A stretch of 64,000 nt of DNA from Allocoleopsis sp036703385 (GCF_036703385.1 NZ_DATNPA010000295.1:62001-126000), one strand, 5' to 3'. Positions 1 through 7,863 are shown, counted from the stretch's first letter. Notes: generated by a model not told the origin, from the letters alone. Made by a program: numbers and translations.

Positions 1-326
1 CTGCCTGAATGCCAGCAGTCGTTAATACCACCCATGATAAAGAAGAGCCCAGCGTTGTTACCAAACGACGTAGAAGCACAGCGATCGCGGAAATTATTGG
101 CAACAGTGGAATCTGATGGGTCGGAGTTTTGCAACGATGTCCCAGCCATTCCTGCATTAATTTCTGTTAATCCCAAGGCACTAGCGACCAAGGTAGACCA
201 ACGTTTTTGTGGGGTACTGGCATAATATCCCTCAGTGACACTATCACCCAGAAATATTGCTTTCCCCCGATCTAGAAAAAAGAGCGCGTTTTGGGGATAG
301 ACACATTCAGACCAACCGCCGCATTG
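1..326 (-). CDS. SGNH/GDSL hydrolase domain, reached by -1 frameshift; runs off left edge
   Basis: The minus strand encodes an SGNH hydrolase N-terminus: the block I motif GDSVTEG with the nucleophilic serine, and further on GGIND, matching block III (G-x-N-D). The C-terminus with the Ser-His-Asp partners lies beyond position 1. The frame is open only from about 326 downwards and contains no ATG, GTG or TTG before block I, so it cannot start on its own. It overlaps the end of the gene at 272-736 and is one base back (-1) relative to it; that gene ends TCT TTT TTC TAG, a canonical slippery heptamer. I infer a fibre-hydrolase fusion made by programmed frameshifting, probably a capsule or sheath esterase on the virion. 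Confidence 0.75.
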
Positions 327-736
327 TCAGTTGCATTAAGTGCCACCGTGCCATCTTTACCTACAAACAAGTAAGCCGTTTTCACAGCCCCACTGGCATC
401 AGAGCAACTAATTGGCATATTCCAGCCCACATCAGGTCTGCAATCGGGAGGAAGCGTAAACAACACGATAGCACCAAGAGTCCCACTCTTAAGTGTTCCG
501 GCAATCCGAATAAAATTGCCATCTAGACAATAAGCCAATTCAGGAAAATCAGCACCAGAGTTAACCCAACCTCCACCAATTGTGGTAACTTTTGTCCACT
601 TGGCACTACCGGGCGCGATCGCGCTTTTGGCAATAGAGTCAAAACTTTTGGTGTCTGGATTCCAAGCGAGTAGGGTTTGATTTTGAAATTGTGTAGGGTC
701 GGTTTTTGGGGTAATAGAGGAAGCTTTGATTGCCAT
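272..736 (-). CDS. Tail-fibre-type protein with frameshift site at its end
   Basis: A 154-residue protein. The N-terminal part (KTDPTQFQNQTLLAWNP) looks like a fibre attachment or linker segment. The rest resembles the C-terminal beta-rich domain of the fibre at 7890-8930: both have a G-T-L/A...L-P-P/T-x-x-R-P-D core. It is the third gene in a minus-strand fibre operon. The last codons before the TAG stop form the heptamer T TTT TTC, so a fraction of ribosomes should slip -1 and continue into the SGNH hydrolase frame. The role as an adhesin or spike is inferred. Confidence 0.7.
   Translation of the reverse strand: MAIKASSITPKTDPTQFQNQTLLAWNPDTKSFDSIAKSAIAPGSAKWTKVTTIGGGWVNSGADFPELAYCLDGNFIRIAGTLKSGTLGAIVLFTLPPDCRPDVGWNMPISCSDASGAVKTAYLFVGKDGTVALNATDNAAVGLNVSIPKTRSFF
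273..281 (-). promoter_or_regulatory. Programmed -1 frameshift site T_TTT_TTC
   Basis: On the minus strand the zero-frame codons are TCT TTT TTC TAG. The heptamer T TTT TTC fits X XXY YYZ exactly and is among the most efficient bacterial -1 slippery sequences. The stop codon follows immediately. The -1 frame is open from about 326 and continues into the SGNH hydrolase. I did not establish a downstream stimulatory structure. Confidence 0.7.
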
Positions 737-760
737 TTTTCTAAGGTTTTAGAGAGATTT

Positions 761-1489
761 TTACAAGCCCAGGGTATTGCCTGATTCGTCGGTTAGAGCG
801 TTTGTTCCATCACTCAATACCGCAGGTTGGTAGGAGTAGTTTTTGTACTGAGCTGACACCGGTTGGGTGTAATTAAAGCTACCCATCCAGCTTGAATTAG
901 CTGCATCTCCAGCCCACAGGTTAATTAGGATTCTTTGAGGAATACTGGAAGTTTGCCCAAGGTACTCCCGCACCAATTGCCCATCCACGTACCACCTCAA
1001 GGAGTTAGGAAGCCACTCCAATGCGTAATTGTGAAAATCGGCAGTTGCGTCAAACGAGAGGGGTATGAACTCCTCGTGTGTTACGTCATTAATCCAAAAA
1101 TTAGTGCGCAAGGTGTAGGGGTCAAGTCCTAGAATTTCCACGATGTCGTTTTCATCATGCTGCTGTCCGTCAGTTGACCCAGTGTAGGTGAAGAACGAAG
1201 ACATCAATCCCGCACCTGGGGCAGCTTTCATATCAACGCTGTAATACCCATAAGGTTCAACCAGTTGCTCGGTACGATATTCCCCGCTACGGTACGGTTT
1301 TCCAGAAGCTGGATTATTCGTCAGAGTGAGGGTTGTAGTATCACCGGAGAAACTCACGGAGTCAGCAGTCCAACCAACATTAAAGGGACTGCCATTTGTC
1401 CAACCATCACTCTTTGTCCAGCCTGTCCAACCGCTAGAAGCGCCTGATACAGGGGCGGTATCAGACGCTACGCCTTTACCGTAATCTTG
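761..1489 (-). CDS. GH16 endo-beta-glucanase (lichenase/laminarinase type), out of frame with the upstream fibre
   Basis: GH16 catalytic motif DENDIVEILG carries the E-x-D-x-x-E triad, and NLWAGDAANSSW with the preceding YVDGQLV match bacterial lichenases. The domain's N-terminal strand (WTKSDGWTNGSPFNVGW) is encoded upstream of the first possible start, a GTG at 1357, so starting there would truncate the fold. The frame opens at 1489 after a TAA and has no start codon before 1357. It is one base back (-1) relative to the upstream fibre gene, which stops at 1468. Either a -1 frameshift fuses fibre and enzyme, or a mutation split one gene. The C-terminus carries a TDESG tail also seen in the 15259-16056 product. 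Role inferred: degradation of sheath glucan. Confidence 0.75.
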   Translation of the reverse strand, partial: QDYGKGVASDTAPVSGASSGWTGWTKSDGWTNGSPFNVGWTADSVSFSGDTTTLTLTNNPASGKPYRSGEYRTEQLVEPYGYYSVDMKAAPGAGLMSSFFTYTGSTDGQQHDENDIVEILGLDPYTLRTNFWINDVTHEEFIPLSFDATADFHNYALEWLPNSLRWYVDGQLVREYLGQTSSIPQRILINLWAGDAANSSWMGSFNYTQPVSAQYKNYSYQPAVLSDGTNALTDESGNTLGL

Positions 1490-3603
1490 TTAGAGGTAAT
1501 GGTCTGATTATCAATTACAGCTTTGAAGTAGTAATCCCCAGCACTGAATCCTAGGGCTGACAACGGTGCGCTGGAAGAGAAGTTTCCAGACGCATCTAGT
1601 GCCAAGTTGAAAGTGGCGAAGTTCACATCGCTACCATTAAACCACTGGTATGTGAATGACTTATTGGCATTAGCACTTCCACCGCCTGTTACTGCAAAGG
1701 TAACAACATCATTAGCGGCAAGTGAGGGATTTAGGGGTGACAATGTGGCCGTAATTGCAGGGGTATTGCTACCACCTGATGTACCACTTCCTCGATAGCC
1801 ACGATGGAACCACACGTCAATCACGCCACTCTTAACAGAGCCATCGGCATTCATCACCGTTGTTGCGACTCCTGGCATCCCCAAGAAACTCACCACATAA
1901 GTAGTGCCGGGATAGGTTTCGTCGGGTGGTGCGATCGCGGCAAAGGGTGAGGCATTTTCACTGAACCGAGTGCGAGCAAAGTCAGCCTGCCCTAAATCCA
2001 CCGTAAAAGTGGTTTGGGTGTAAGTCGCTCCAGCTCTGGTGACTTGAGTCACAACCCCATTAACCAATGTCTTGATGGGATTATTGGATTTGAACTGCGC
2101 CAAAATCGCGTCTGATACTTGCTGAGCGGTTTGGCGCGTATTTTGCAGGTCGGTAATAGCCGTAGTCTGCTGGGTGTTAACCGCGATCGCGCTATCAACG
2201 TCAGTTCTTAACCCTGCCAGTAGCCCATCTTGGGTATTATTTTTGGCCGTGTTGGCATCAACGTCTGTGCGAAGTCCAGCTAACAACCCATCTTGGGCGT
2301 TGTTCTTGGTTGTATTCGCATCAACGTCAGTACGCAACCCGGTGAGCAGCCCATCCTGCTGCGTATTCCGGGCAACGGCACCATCAACATCAGTTCTTAA
2401 CCCTGCCAGTAAGGCATCTTGCTGCGTGTTCCGTGCGATCGCGCCATCAACGTCTGTTCTTAAGCCAGCAATTTGCGTATTTTGCTGGTTATTAGTAGCA
2501 ATAGCACTGTTAACATCCGTTCGCAGCCCTGTTAGTAAGCCATCTTGCTGCGTATTTTTTGCCGTGTTCGCGTCAACGTCAGTACGAAGCCCTGTTAGTA
2601 GGCCATCTTGCTGCGTATTTTTTGCCGTCGCCGCATCTACATCGACCCGAAGTCTAGCTGTTGTGGTATCTAGCCCATCTAACCGAGTGGTTTGAGTCGC
2701 GTCTAACTGCTCGTTAGCCGTTAGACGGGTATTGAGACTGGAAATAGCGCCATCTTGCGCCGTATTAACCGCCTCAATTGCACCCAATCGGGTGTTTTGA
2801 GCTTGGTCTAGCTGCTCGTTACTGGTAAGGCGCGTTTGTAAGTCGGTAACATTGGTTTCAAGCGTGGAAACTCTGTCCCTAAAACTCTGCGCGATCGTGA
2901 GTTCAGTTTCCCCGGTGGTTGAGTTGACTTTGGTTGCCAACCAGCCATTTTCAAACGCCAGCCGGATGGTATTTCCAGTGGTGTAAATGGGAGGGGCAGA
3001 ACCGAGGTCAGAGCTACGACCAAATGGCACGAAATCGGCGCTACCCCCACTGGGGTCGTCGATCATCAACCAAAAGGTATTTTCGCGATCGCTGTAAACC
3101 AGTAGCCCCGCTGCCATTTGTACAGAAAGAACTCTTGTAGGGGTACCGTTGTTGAAATAGTAAATTCCAGTATCGGGATTAGATGCCCCTTGGTCCCACA
3201 AAAACCAGCTATGCCAATCTGTAGCAGGGGCTGAAGTGTTAACGCCAGGGACAGATGATGGGGTTGGTGCGGTACTCCCTGCATACCTATCAGCTACCGT
3301 CCGCTTACTAACCCCTTCAATCGCCTGCTGTAACCTTTGTTCTGCTAGCGTGTCACCATTGATACGCGCTTGTGTTTCGGTATTTAATGCTGTATTCAGT
3401 GCCGCAACAGCCGCTTCTCTAGCCGCTGTTTGCTCCTGCACCGCTTTGGTGAGCTGACTGACAACCACCATCTCGTTGGCAGCCACACCCTCTTTTGCGA
3501 TCGGGTTGGGTACCGTTGTAAAATCTAGGCTAACCCACGCCTTTTGCCGCCCGTCAAGTACCTGCGCCATAAATTCCGTAGTTTCGACAATACTCAAGCT
3601 CAT
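1468..3603 (-). CDS. Long coiled-coil tail fibre
   Basis: About 710 residues from the ATG at 3603. I prefer this start because longer versions run into the divergent gene at 3653. The N-terminus has SLDFTTVPNPIA, a motif shared with the fibre at 7890-8930 (SLDFRGVPNPVA), so it is probably the particle-attachment end. The middle holds about seven 21-residue repeats (core GLRTDVDANTAKN), exactly three heptads each, predicting a trimeric coiled coil. The C-terminus is Ig-like (ATLSPLNPSLAANDVVTF...YQWF). It stops inside the GH16 frame, consistent with an enzyme-tipped fibre. Confidence 0.8.
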   Translation of the reverse strand: MSLSIVETTEFMAQVLDGRQKAWVSLDFTTVPNPIAKEGVAANEMVVVSQLTKAVQEQTAAREAAVAALNTALNTETQARINGDTLAEQRLQQAIEGVSKRTVADRYAGSTAPTPSSVPGVNTSAPATDWHSWFLWDQGASNPDTGIYYFNNGTPTRVLSVQMAAGLLVYSDRENTFWLMIDDPSGGSADFVPFGRSSDLGSAPPIYTTGNTIRLAFENGWLATKVNSTTGETELTIAQSFRDRVSTLETNVTDLQTRLTSNEQLDQAQNTRLGAIEAVNTAQDGAISSLNTRLTANEQLDATQTTRLDGLDTTTARLRVDVDAATAKNTQQDGLLTGLRTDVDANTAKNTQQDGLLTGLRTDVNSAIATNNQQNTQIAGLRTDVDGAIARNTQQDALLAGLRTDVDGAVARNTQQDGLLTGLRTDVDANTTKNNAQDGLLAGLRTDVDANTAKNNTQDGLLAGLRTDVDSAIAVNTQQTTAITDLQNTRQTAQQVSDAILAQFKSNNPIKTLVNGVVTQVTRAGATYTQTTFTVDLGQADFARTRFSENASPFAAIAPPDETYPGTTYVVSFLGMPGVATTVMNADGSVKSGVIDVWFHRGYRGSGTSGGSNTPAITATLSPLNPSLAANDVVTFAVTGGGSANANKSFTYQWFNGSDVNFATFNLALDASGNFSSSAPLSALGFSAGDYYFKAVIDNQTITSNKITVKA
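2200..2660 (-). repeat. Tandem 63-bp repeats inside the fibre gene
   Basis: Roughly seven imperfect 63-bp units encode 21-residue heptad blocks around GLRTDVDAN. Such repeats allow fibre length to change by recombination. Confidence 0.7.
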
Positions 3604-3652
3604 GCTATGGGTTTTAGAATTGTTGAAGAGGGCGTTTCCTGAATGAGTAAAG

Positions 3653-4120
3653 ATGCCTGAATGCCAGATCGAATCGGGAGTGCTGGATGCTGGGCACACA
3701 CTTGACCCCAACGGGATTGCAGCAAAAAAACTAGGCGAAGAAATTAGAAATGAGCGTAAAAAACAAGGGTTATCTCAAGCGGAGTTAGCCCAAAGAGCAA
3801 GCAACGGTCTGTATTTTAAAGCCGTTTCGGAAATTGAGAGAGGGAAGCAGTGGCCCACGGTTCCTCAGCTTAAGGCGATCGCGCATGTCTTAGATGTAGA
3901 TGTAAAACGTTGGCTTATTCTCTACACCTACTTTGTAGTGTTTGAAGGGTTTAACAAAACAGGAAAGTGCATAATAAAAGGCTCGCGCGAAATTGTTCGC
4001 ACGAAGCCTATATGTTCTATGCAGGATGTTGTCGAAATTCAGTCCTACCTAAAGGATAATTACTACCCGCAGACTTGCAACTTGTTGGTGACGTTTTATA
4101 GCCTGTTGCGATCGGGTTGA
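3653..4120 (+). CDS. XRE-family HTH protein
   Basis: 155 residues. Residues about 26-85 form an XRE/Cro HTH: LGEEIRNERKKQGLSQAELA followed by AVSEIERGKQWPTVPQLKAIA. The C-terminal half (about 90-155) is not recognised. It is divergent from the fibre operon, so it could regulate it. Its TGA stop at 4118 is the left end of a 19-bp palindrome whose right end supplies the stop of the convergent gene at 4134. An earlier or later start within the first 25 residues is possible. Confidence 0.7.
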   Translation: MPECQIESGVLDAGHTLDPNGIAAKKLGEEIRNERKKQGLSQAELAQRASNGLYFKAVSEIERGKQWPTVPQLKAIAHVLDVDVKRWLILYTYFVVFEGFNKTGKCIIKGSREIVRTKPICSMQDVVEIQSYLKDNYYPQTCNLLVTFYSLLRSG

Positions 4121-4136
4121 CATCGAATAGTTGTCA
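4118..4136. repeat. 19-bp boundary palindrome, copy a (degenerate)
   Basis: TGACATCGAATAGTTGTCA, a diverged copy of TGACAACTRTTAGTTGTCA. It lies between two convergent genes, and its two ends are the TGA stop codons of both (4118-4120 on plus, 4134-4136 on minus). Confidence 0.75.
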
Positions 4137-4685
4137 ACCAACATTCCGATGGGGTGTCCCTAAAACAACGTCTTGCGATCGCGGCTGTAATCCGCCACCA
4201 ATTACGACGCTACCGGGTAGAGGCGAGCTGTCGCTTAAAGGTGATAGGTAGAAAAAGTCGCCATGCCTGCTGTGATATGCTTTACCCCAATACTGTATTT
4301 CTTCACACTTAATCCGAAACCGTCCCCCCTTATAAAATCCAGAAATACCAAAATCTTTAGATTCAACTGTCACATAATTCGGCTTTCGCTCAACAATGTG
4401 GCATTTTTCGTAATAGACATACCATTCACCACCAACTGAGTAGCGTCTGCCTCGGTATAAAACATCTACGCGCTTAAGGTTTATTTGTTGTGCTAACGCC
4501 TTAGCCTCCTTTTCAAGTAATTGAGAAAGTCTAGATCTTAACTGAACGCCATACGCCACCGCGCCTGTTAGAGCATTTCGCATCTCGTCCGTAACTTCTT
4601 TTGCCGTCGTTATCTTTTCAACTGCGGCGTCAGTTATTTTTTGTGCCGCTTGTAATTGTTGTTGGATTTCAGTGTAGGTTGACAT
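4134..4685 (-). CDS. Hypothetical protein, helical N-terminus
   Basis: 183 residues. The first 75 or so (STYTEIQQQLQAAQKITDAA onward) are predicted amphipathic helix or coiled coil. The remainder is beta-rich with aromatic residues (RRYSVGGEWYVYYEKC). I do not recognise a family. It forms a tandem minus-strand pair with the gene at 4734, and the pair sits between boundary palindromes a and b. Confidence 0.55.
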   Translation of the reverse strand: MSTYTEIQQQLQAAQKITDAAVEKITTAKEVTDEMRNALTGAVAYGVQLRSRLSQLLEKEAKALAQQINLKRVDVLYRGRRYSVGGEWYVYYEKCHIVERKPNYVTVESKDFGISGFYKGGRFRIKCEEIQYWGKAYHSRHGDFFYLSPLSDSSPLPGSVVIGGGLQPRSQDVVLGTPHRNVG

Positions 4686-4710
4686 TGTGTTACCTCAAAA
4701 AAAAACAAAT

Positions 4711-4748
4711 TGCGATCGCGTACTGCGTTTAGACTAGCAGCCGCGATC
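4711..4748. repeat. HIP1-bounded hairpin, copy 1 of a pair
   Basis: A HIP1 site, TACTGCGTTTAGACTAGCAG and a second GCGATC core form an imperfect hairpin just upstream of the gene at 4134-4685 and over the stop of 4734-5180. It is nearly identical to 5212-5252. Confidence 0.6.
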
Positions 4749-5180
4749 GGGTTGAGATTTTTCCCACAATTCAAGTACCGTGATCGCGTCTTTGATTTTC
4801 TCAAACCCAAACTTCCCCAGGACATGCACTAGCGGTTCTACAAAATCTTGGTTAAAGCCTTGTTCTCTTGCTAGCTGTAGTAGCTGGAATTCCACCAAAC
4901 AGCGCTCGATAATTTGCAGCGCTATGTCGAGCTTGGGTGCGCAATCATTGAAGTCCGAAAACTCCTCTAGATGTTCGGTATTGTAGTAGACCTGCTTATC
5001 AGGCTTGAAGTAGTCAAACTCCTCAAACCCTTCTATTGGTACTAGCGAGAATAACCACTCAGCCTCTACACCCCTAACGTGGAACCAGAAATAATAATTG
5101 CCAATTGGGCCTTCAAAATCGTAATAAGACGATTGTCTTTGAATTGTTGCGCCTAACTGCTCTAAACGATTAATATCCAT
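4734..5180 (-). CDS. Hypothetical acidic protein
   Basis: 148 residues starting MDINRLEQLG. The N-terminal half is beta-rich with many aromatics (YYDFEGPIGNYYFWFHVRG), and the C-terminal half is helical. The family is not recognised. It shares a module with the gene at 4134. Matching HIP1 hairpins flank it on both sides. Confidence 0.5.
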   Translation of the reverse strand: MDINRLEQLGATIQRQSSYYDFEGPIGNYYFWFHVRGVEAEWLFSLVPIEGFEEFDYFKPDKQVYYNTEHLEEFSDFNDCAPKLDIALQIIERCLVEFQLLQLAREQGFNQDFVEPLVHVLGKFGFEKIKDAITVLELWEKSQPDRGC

Positions 5181-5211
5181 TTCGACTCGCGCTCCTTTTT
5201 GCTTTTGTTGC

Positions 5212-5252
5212 CGCGATCGCGTACTGCGTTTTTAGGCTAGCAGCCGCGATCA
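5212..5252. repeat. HIP1-bounded hairpin, copy 2 of a pair
   Basis: Near-identical to 4711-4748 (GCGATCGCGTACTGCG ... GCTAGCAGCCGCGATC). The two copies sit about 500 bp apart, one on each side of the gene at 4734-5180. Confidence 0.6.
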
Positions 5253-5255
5253 CGA

Positions 5256-5274
5256 TGACAACTATTAGTTGTTA
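5256..5274. repeat. 19-bp boundary palindrome, copy b
   Basis: TGACAACTATTAGTTGTTA, one mismatch from a perfect palindrome. Lies between tandem minus-strand genes. Confidence 0.75.
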
Positions 5275-5341
5275 ATCGACTTTCGACTTTAGACGGGAAT
5301 CAACAGAACTTGTGCTACCAGTCGTATATTGCCAGATTTTC

Positions 5342-6223
5342 TTACTCATATGTAACAACAATGTCTAAGTTGTCACACACCAGTGCTATTGTGTTTTTGG
5401 TATTTGTGTTGATTTCTTTTGCACCAAATAAATGTATTCGACGACCTCTATCAGGAAAATGCAACTGGTATGCTAAAACCTGTCCGACAGCGGATTTCCA
5501 CTGACTAAAATGTTTTATTTCTATAACATCTGTTGCTGTCAAGATGTCGATACTACCGCTTGGCGTTGAAACCTCGGTTCTCCCTGCCAACTGAATTGCT
5601 AAACGTTTTTGCACTTTTTTCTCTGGTGATACATAACTGCGACGACCAACCAAGGGCGTATTTACTGTTTGATCGCTTAGCCACTTAGCTGTACGGTTTG
5701 CCAAAAACTGCTCAAATCTCCAGAACGCTTTTTTCTTGATTAATTCAGAAAACCCCATTTCGATTAAAACAGCGCTTTCAACAAGTAAAGCTGGCAGGGT
5801 TCCAAAAGTTTTCCACTTTAGCATTGTGTCAGAGACATTCATAAGTGCTAGTGGTATTGGTAAGCAACAATCAGTAGCGGTATCGATTATCTCAGATGGC
5901 GCTATTAGGCAATGATCGATTGCGCTTAAGATACTTGCCTTGCCCATCTCCATGCGTTCTGTGGCATAATCTAAACCAAAAGTCCGCATTTCTAGTACTG
6001 ACATTTCTGGGTGAGACAAATCTAGAAAAATACACTGAAGGGTCAGCCAAGAGGCATAAACTTTTAACGGTTTGCCGATGAAGTCGATGCAAATTTGAAC
6101 TAGATCCGAATCCTGTCCCCATTTATCCTCTTGTATGCACTCGTTGATGTAGTCCTTGATTTTGCTCTTATCAACAATAGATAAGTTGAGGTTTCCTACT
6201 TCTAGAACTTTAGGTTCTGTCAT
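5342..6223 (-). CDS. PD-(D/E)XK nuclease-like protein
   Basis: 293 residues. The C-terminal third (about 205-290) has the arrangement SGSIDILTATDVIEIKHFSQ followed by AVGQVLAYQ: an Asp, about ten residues, then E-I-K, as in the PD-(D/E)XK fold, with a downstream G-Q motif typical of phage and cyanobacterial relatives. The first 200 residues are mostly helical and unrecognised. It lies beside the GIY-YIG gene, so two nuclease-fold proteins share this accessory block. Substrate unknown. Confidence 0.6.
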   Translation of the reverse strand: MTEPKVLEVGNLNLSIVDKSKIKDYINECIQEDKWGQDSDLVQICIDFIGKPLKVYASWLTLQCIFLDLSHPEMSVLEMRTFGLDYATERMEMGKASILSAIDHCLIAPSEIIDTATDCCLPIPLALMNVSDTMLKWKTFGTLPALLVESAVLIEMGFSELIKKKAFWRFEQFLANRTAKWLSDQTVNTPLVGRRSYVSPEKKVQKRLAIQLAGRTEVSTPSGSIDILTATDVIEIKHFSQWKSAVGQVLAYQLHFPDRGRRIHLFGAKEINTNTKNTIALVCDNLDIVVTYE

Positions 6224-6309
6224 AATTGATTAGTCCTCTATGTTTGTGGTGGGCAGCGATCGCATCCCTGAGGTTGTCCAGACGCGCAGGGTGTGGTCGC
6301 AACAAATAG

Positions 6310-6834
6310 TTATTTCAGTAAATCCGCCAGTTCTCGTGGGCTTCTTTTACTAACGTCACAAAGATTAGCCCACTGTTCTAAGGTTAAACGGGGAGAATGT
6401 GTACTCCTTTCCCAGTTTGAGATTGTTTGATCTGTTACGCCAATTGCATTCCCTAACTCTCTTTGGGTCATCCCCAAAGACTCTCTAAGTCTAATCAACG
6501 GTGTATTTTCTACCTGTTCACTAGGTACTGGGAGTTTTGACTCTTTGTTTAAGGGTGGCTTGAACCACTCAATTAAGGCTTTTTCAATTCCAGCCAAAAG
6601 GGAAGTGTCGGAAACATCTATCCAGCAAAGTTTTGAGCAATTGTGCGCTATTAGCGCTGTTCGTTTGTGATGACTGCGCCAACGCATACGCATGTTTCCG
6701 GACTGCCCAACGTATAAAACTTGATCATCTTCTGATAGGGCTATATATATCCCTGAAGCAGATGGGAGGGATTTGCACCAAACAAAAGGAATAGAAGGAA
6801 GTTGAGAAACGTTTATCTGGCAAGGTTGTATCAC
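6310..6834 (-). CDS. GIY-YIG nuclease fused to XRE HTH
   Basis: 174 residues. Residues about 25-95 are a GIY-YIG domain: SGIYIAL, then VLYVGQSGNMRMRWRSHH (Y-V-G and the catalytic Arg), then EKALIEWFKPPLN with the metal-binding Glu. Residues about 110-172 are an XRE HTH (LRESLGMTQRELGNAIGVTD, then SNWERSTHSPRL). It overlaps by one codon the stand-alone HTH gene at 6831 (ATGA-type junction), so the two are co-translated. It may be a homing-type or regulatory nuclease. Confidence 0.75.
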   Translation of the reverse strand: MIQPCQINVSQLPSIPFVWCKSLPSASGIYIALSEDDQVLYVGQSGNMRMRWRSHHKRTALIAHNCSKLCWIDVSDTSLLAGIEKALIEWFKPPLNKESKLPVPSEQVENTPLIRLRESLGMTQRELGNAIGVTDQTISNWERSTHSPRLTLEQWANLCDVSKRSPRELADLLK

Positions 6835-7046
6835 TTCTTCCCTCCTTTGTGCATTGATTGTTCGATTGCTTCTCCGATCTCATCGAATGACCGCTCGAAC
6901 AGCCGCATCAGTTCCTTGATGTTTGTGTAGCGGGGTTCATACTTCCCGGCCTCCCAGTCTCGAACGGTTGAGGCAGAAACCCCTGTTGCAGCACCCACTT
7001 GGGTTATTGTTAGTCCCAAACTTTCTCGTAGTTCTCTCATATTCAT
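6831..7046 (-). CDS. Small XRE HTH repressor candidate
   Basis: 71 residues, nearly all HTH: LRESLGLTITQVGAATGVSA followed by VRDWEAGKYEPR. It is divergent from the plus-strand pair starting at 7191, and a candidate operator lies between them at 7074-7099. It is translationally coupled to the GIY-YIG/HTH gene. I infer autoregulation and control of the divergent transcript. Confidence 0.7.
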   Translation of the reverse strand: MNMRELRESLGLTITQVGAATGVSASTVRDWEAGKYEPRYTNIKELMRLFERSFDEIGEAIEQSMHKGGKK

Positions 7047-7073
7047 GTAATGACTCTTCTCCTAAATAATATC

Positions 7074-7099
7074 ATTCCGCTTGCGATTCCGCACGGAAT
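7074..7099. promoter_or_regulatory. Candidate operator between divergent HTH and plus genes
   Basis: ATTCCGC occurs at 7074 and again at 7086. The second copy belongs to the perfect inverted repeat ATTCCGCACGGAAT (7086-7099). Its place in a divergent intergenic region beside an HTH gene suggests repressor binding. Confidence 0.45.
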
Positions 7100-7127
7100 T
7101 CTGTAGAGTGGAAGAGTCAAATCAAAA

Positions 7128-7164
7128 GCGATCGCGCACAGCCTACAGAACTCACGCGATCGCT
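7128..7164 (+). repeat. HIP1 leader hairpin shared with 61556-61593
   Basis: Two HIP1 octamers flank GCAC ... ACTCAC to form a hairpin. The same element (same length, same flanks) precedes the gene at 61629. Both follow a divergent HTH gene. Confidence 0.55.
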
Positions 7165-7190
7165 GCCCAAGTACATGGAGCATCTCAATT

Positions 7191-7418
7191 ATGGACTGGT
7201 TTCGGTCTAGACAGAAATCCAGCAGTAACGAGCTGGGGGATTATCTACCCGATGGTGGAGAACAACAATACGAGCAAAGCGAAAGGATTCAAGCACCAAC
7301 CCGAAAAATTGCAGAAAAAGAGTGTGACGCGATTGCAACGACATACGGTGGTACAGAGCCGAATGTTGAACGGGTTGATAAAGGTTTGTTCGATTGCAAA
7401 TTTAAATTGTGGGGCTAA
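7191..7418 (+). CDS. Small hypothetical protein
   Basis: 75 residues, MDWFRSRQKSSSNELGDY... ending DCKFKLWG. Not recognised. An alternative frame across 7081-7437 lacks a clear ribosome site. This frame is preferred because its TAA is followed two bases later by the ATG at 7421, giving a compact two-gene unit. Confidence 0.5.
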   Translation: MDWFRSRQKSSSNELGDYLPDGGEQQYEQSERIQAPTRKIAEKECDAIATTYGGTEPNVERVDKGLFDCKFKLWG

Positions 7419-7420
7419 AA

Positions 7421-7834
7421 ATGAGCGAAATACTTAAACGTGCATGGGGCAGTAACCCACCAACAATTTTCTCTATTAGTCAGCCTATGCCTGATTCTCC
7501 GGAGCTTCCGTTGACAGGTGGTGGGACTGCACGTATGCCTCTGCATCGCTACCTTGAGGATTTACAAAGGGATTTGAAGCGTCAAGTCGGAAAATACTAC
7601 GCGTATGTCTGGGAGTTTTACGAATCAGGCGATGAGGCTGATATTTATACGCTTCAAACGTGGCAGGTGTGTACACCTAATGACAATGTTCATGAGGCCG
7701 TGGTGATTTTGTACTATGCCGCATTAAACCCTTATCTAACAATCAAGAAACACATGGGGGATGATTTAGCGCAAGAATACAAGGAACAACTTGAGCGCAT
7801 TGAGATGCTTGAACACTTGATATCGCTTGACTAG
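7421..7834 (+). CDS. Hypothetical protein
   Basis: 137 residues from ATG 7421 (MSEILKRAW). The middle is helical with a YLEDLQRDLKRQVGKYYAYV segment and the C-terminus is a helix rich in Glu and Leu. Family not recognised. Second gene of a two-gene plus-strand unit that ends just before palindrome c and a bidirectional terminator. Confidence 0.55.
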   Translation: MSEILKRAWGSNPPTIFSISQPMPDSPELPLTGGGTARMPLHRYLEDLQRDLKRQVGKYYAYVWEFYESGDEADIYTLQTWQVCTPNDNVHEAVVILYYAALNPYLTIKKHMGDDLAQEYKEQLERIEMLEHLISLD

Positions 7835-7836
7835 AC

Positions 7837-7855
7837 TGACAACTACTAGATGTCA
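7837..7855. repeat. 19-bp boundary palindrome, copy c
   Basis: TGACAACTACTAGATGTCA, two positions off the consensus. Between convergent genes, just left of a terminator hairpin. Confidence 0.75.
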
Positions 7856-7863
7856 TCCAACAA

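Noticed and set aside
2174..2695. Plus-strand frame with repeated STSVRSP segments
   Set aside because: Shadow of the 63-bp fibre repeats on the other strand.
7081..7437. Longer plus-strand frame at 7081
   Set aside because: It runs through the operator and HIP1 hairpin and overlaps the better pair 7191-7418 and 7421-7834.
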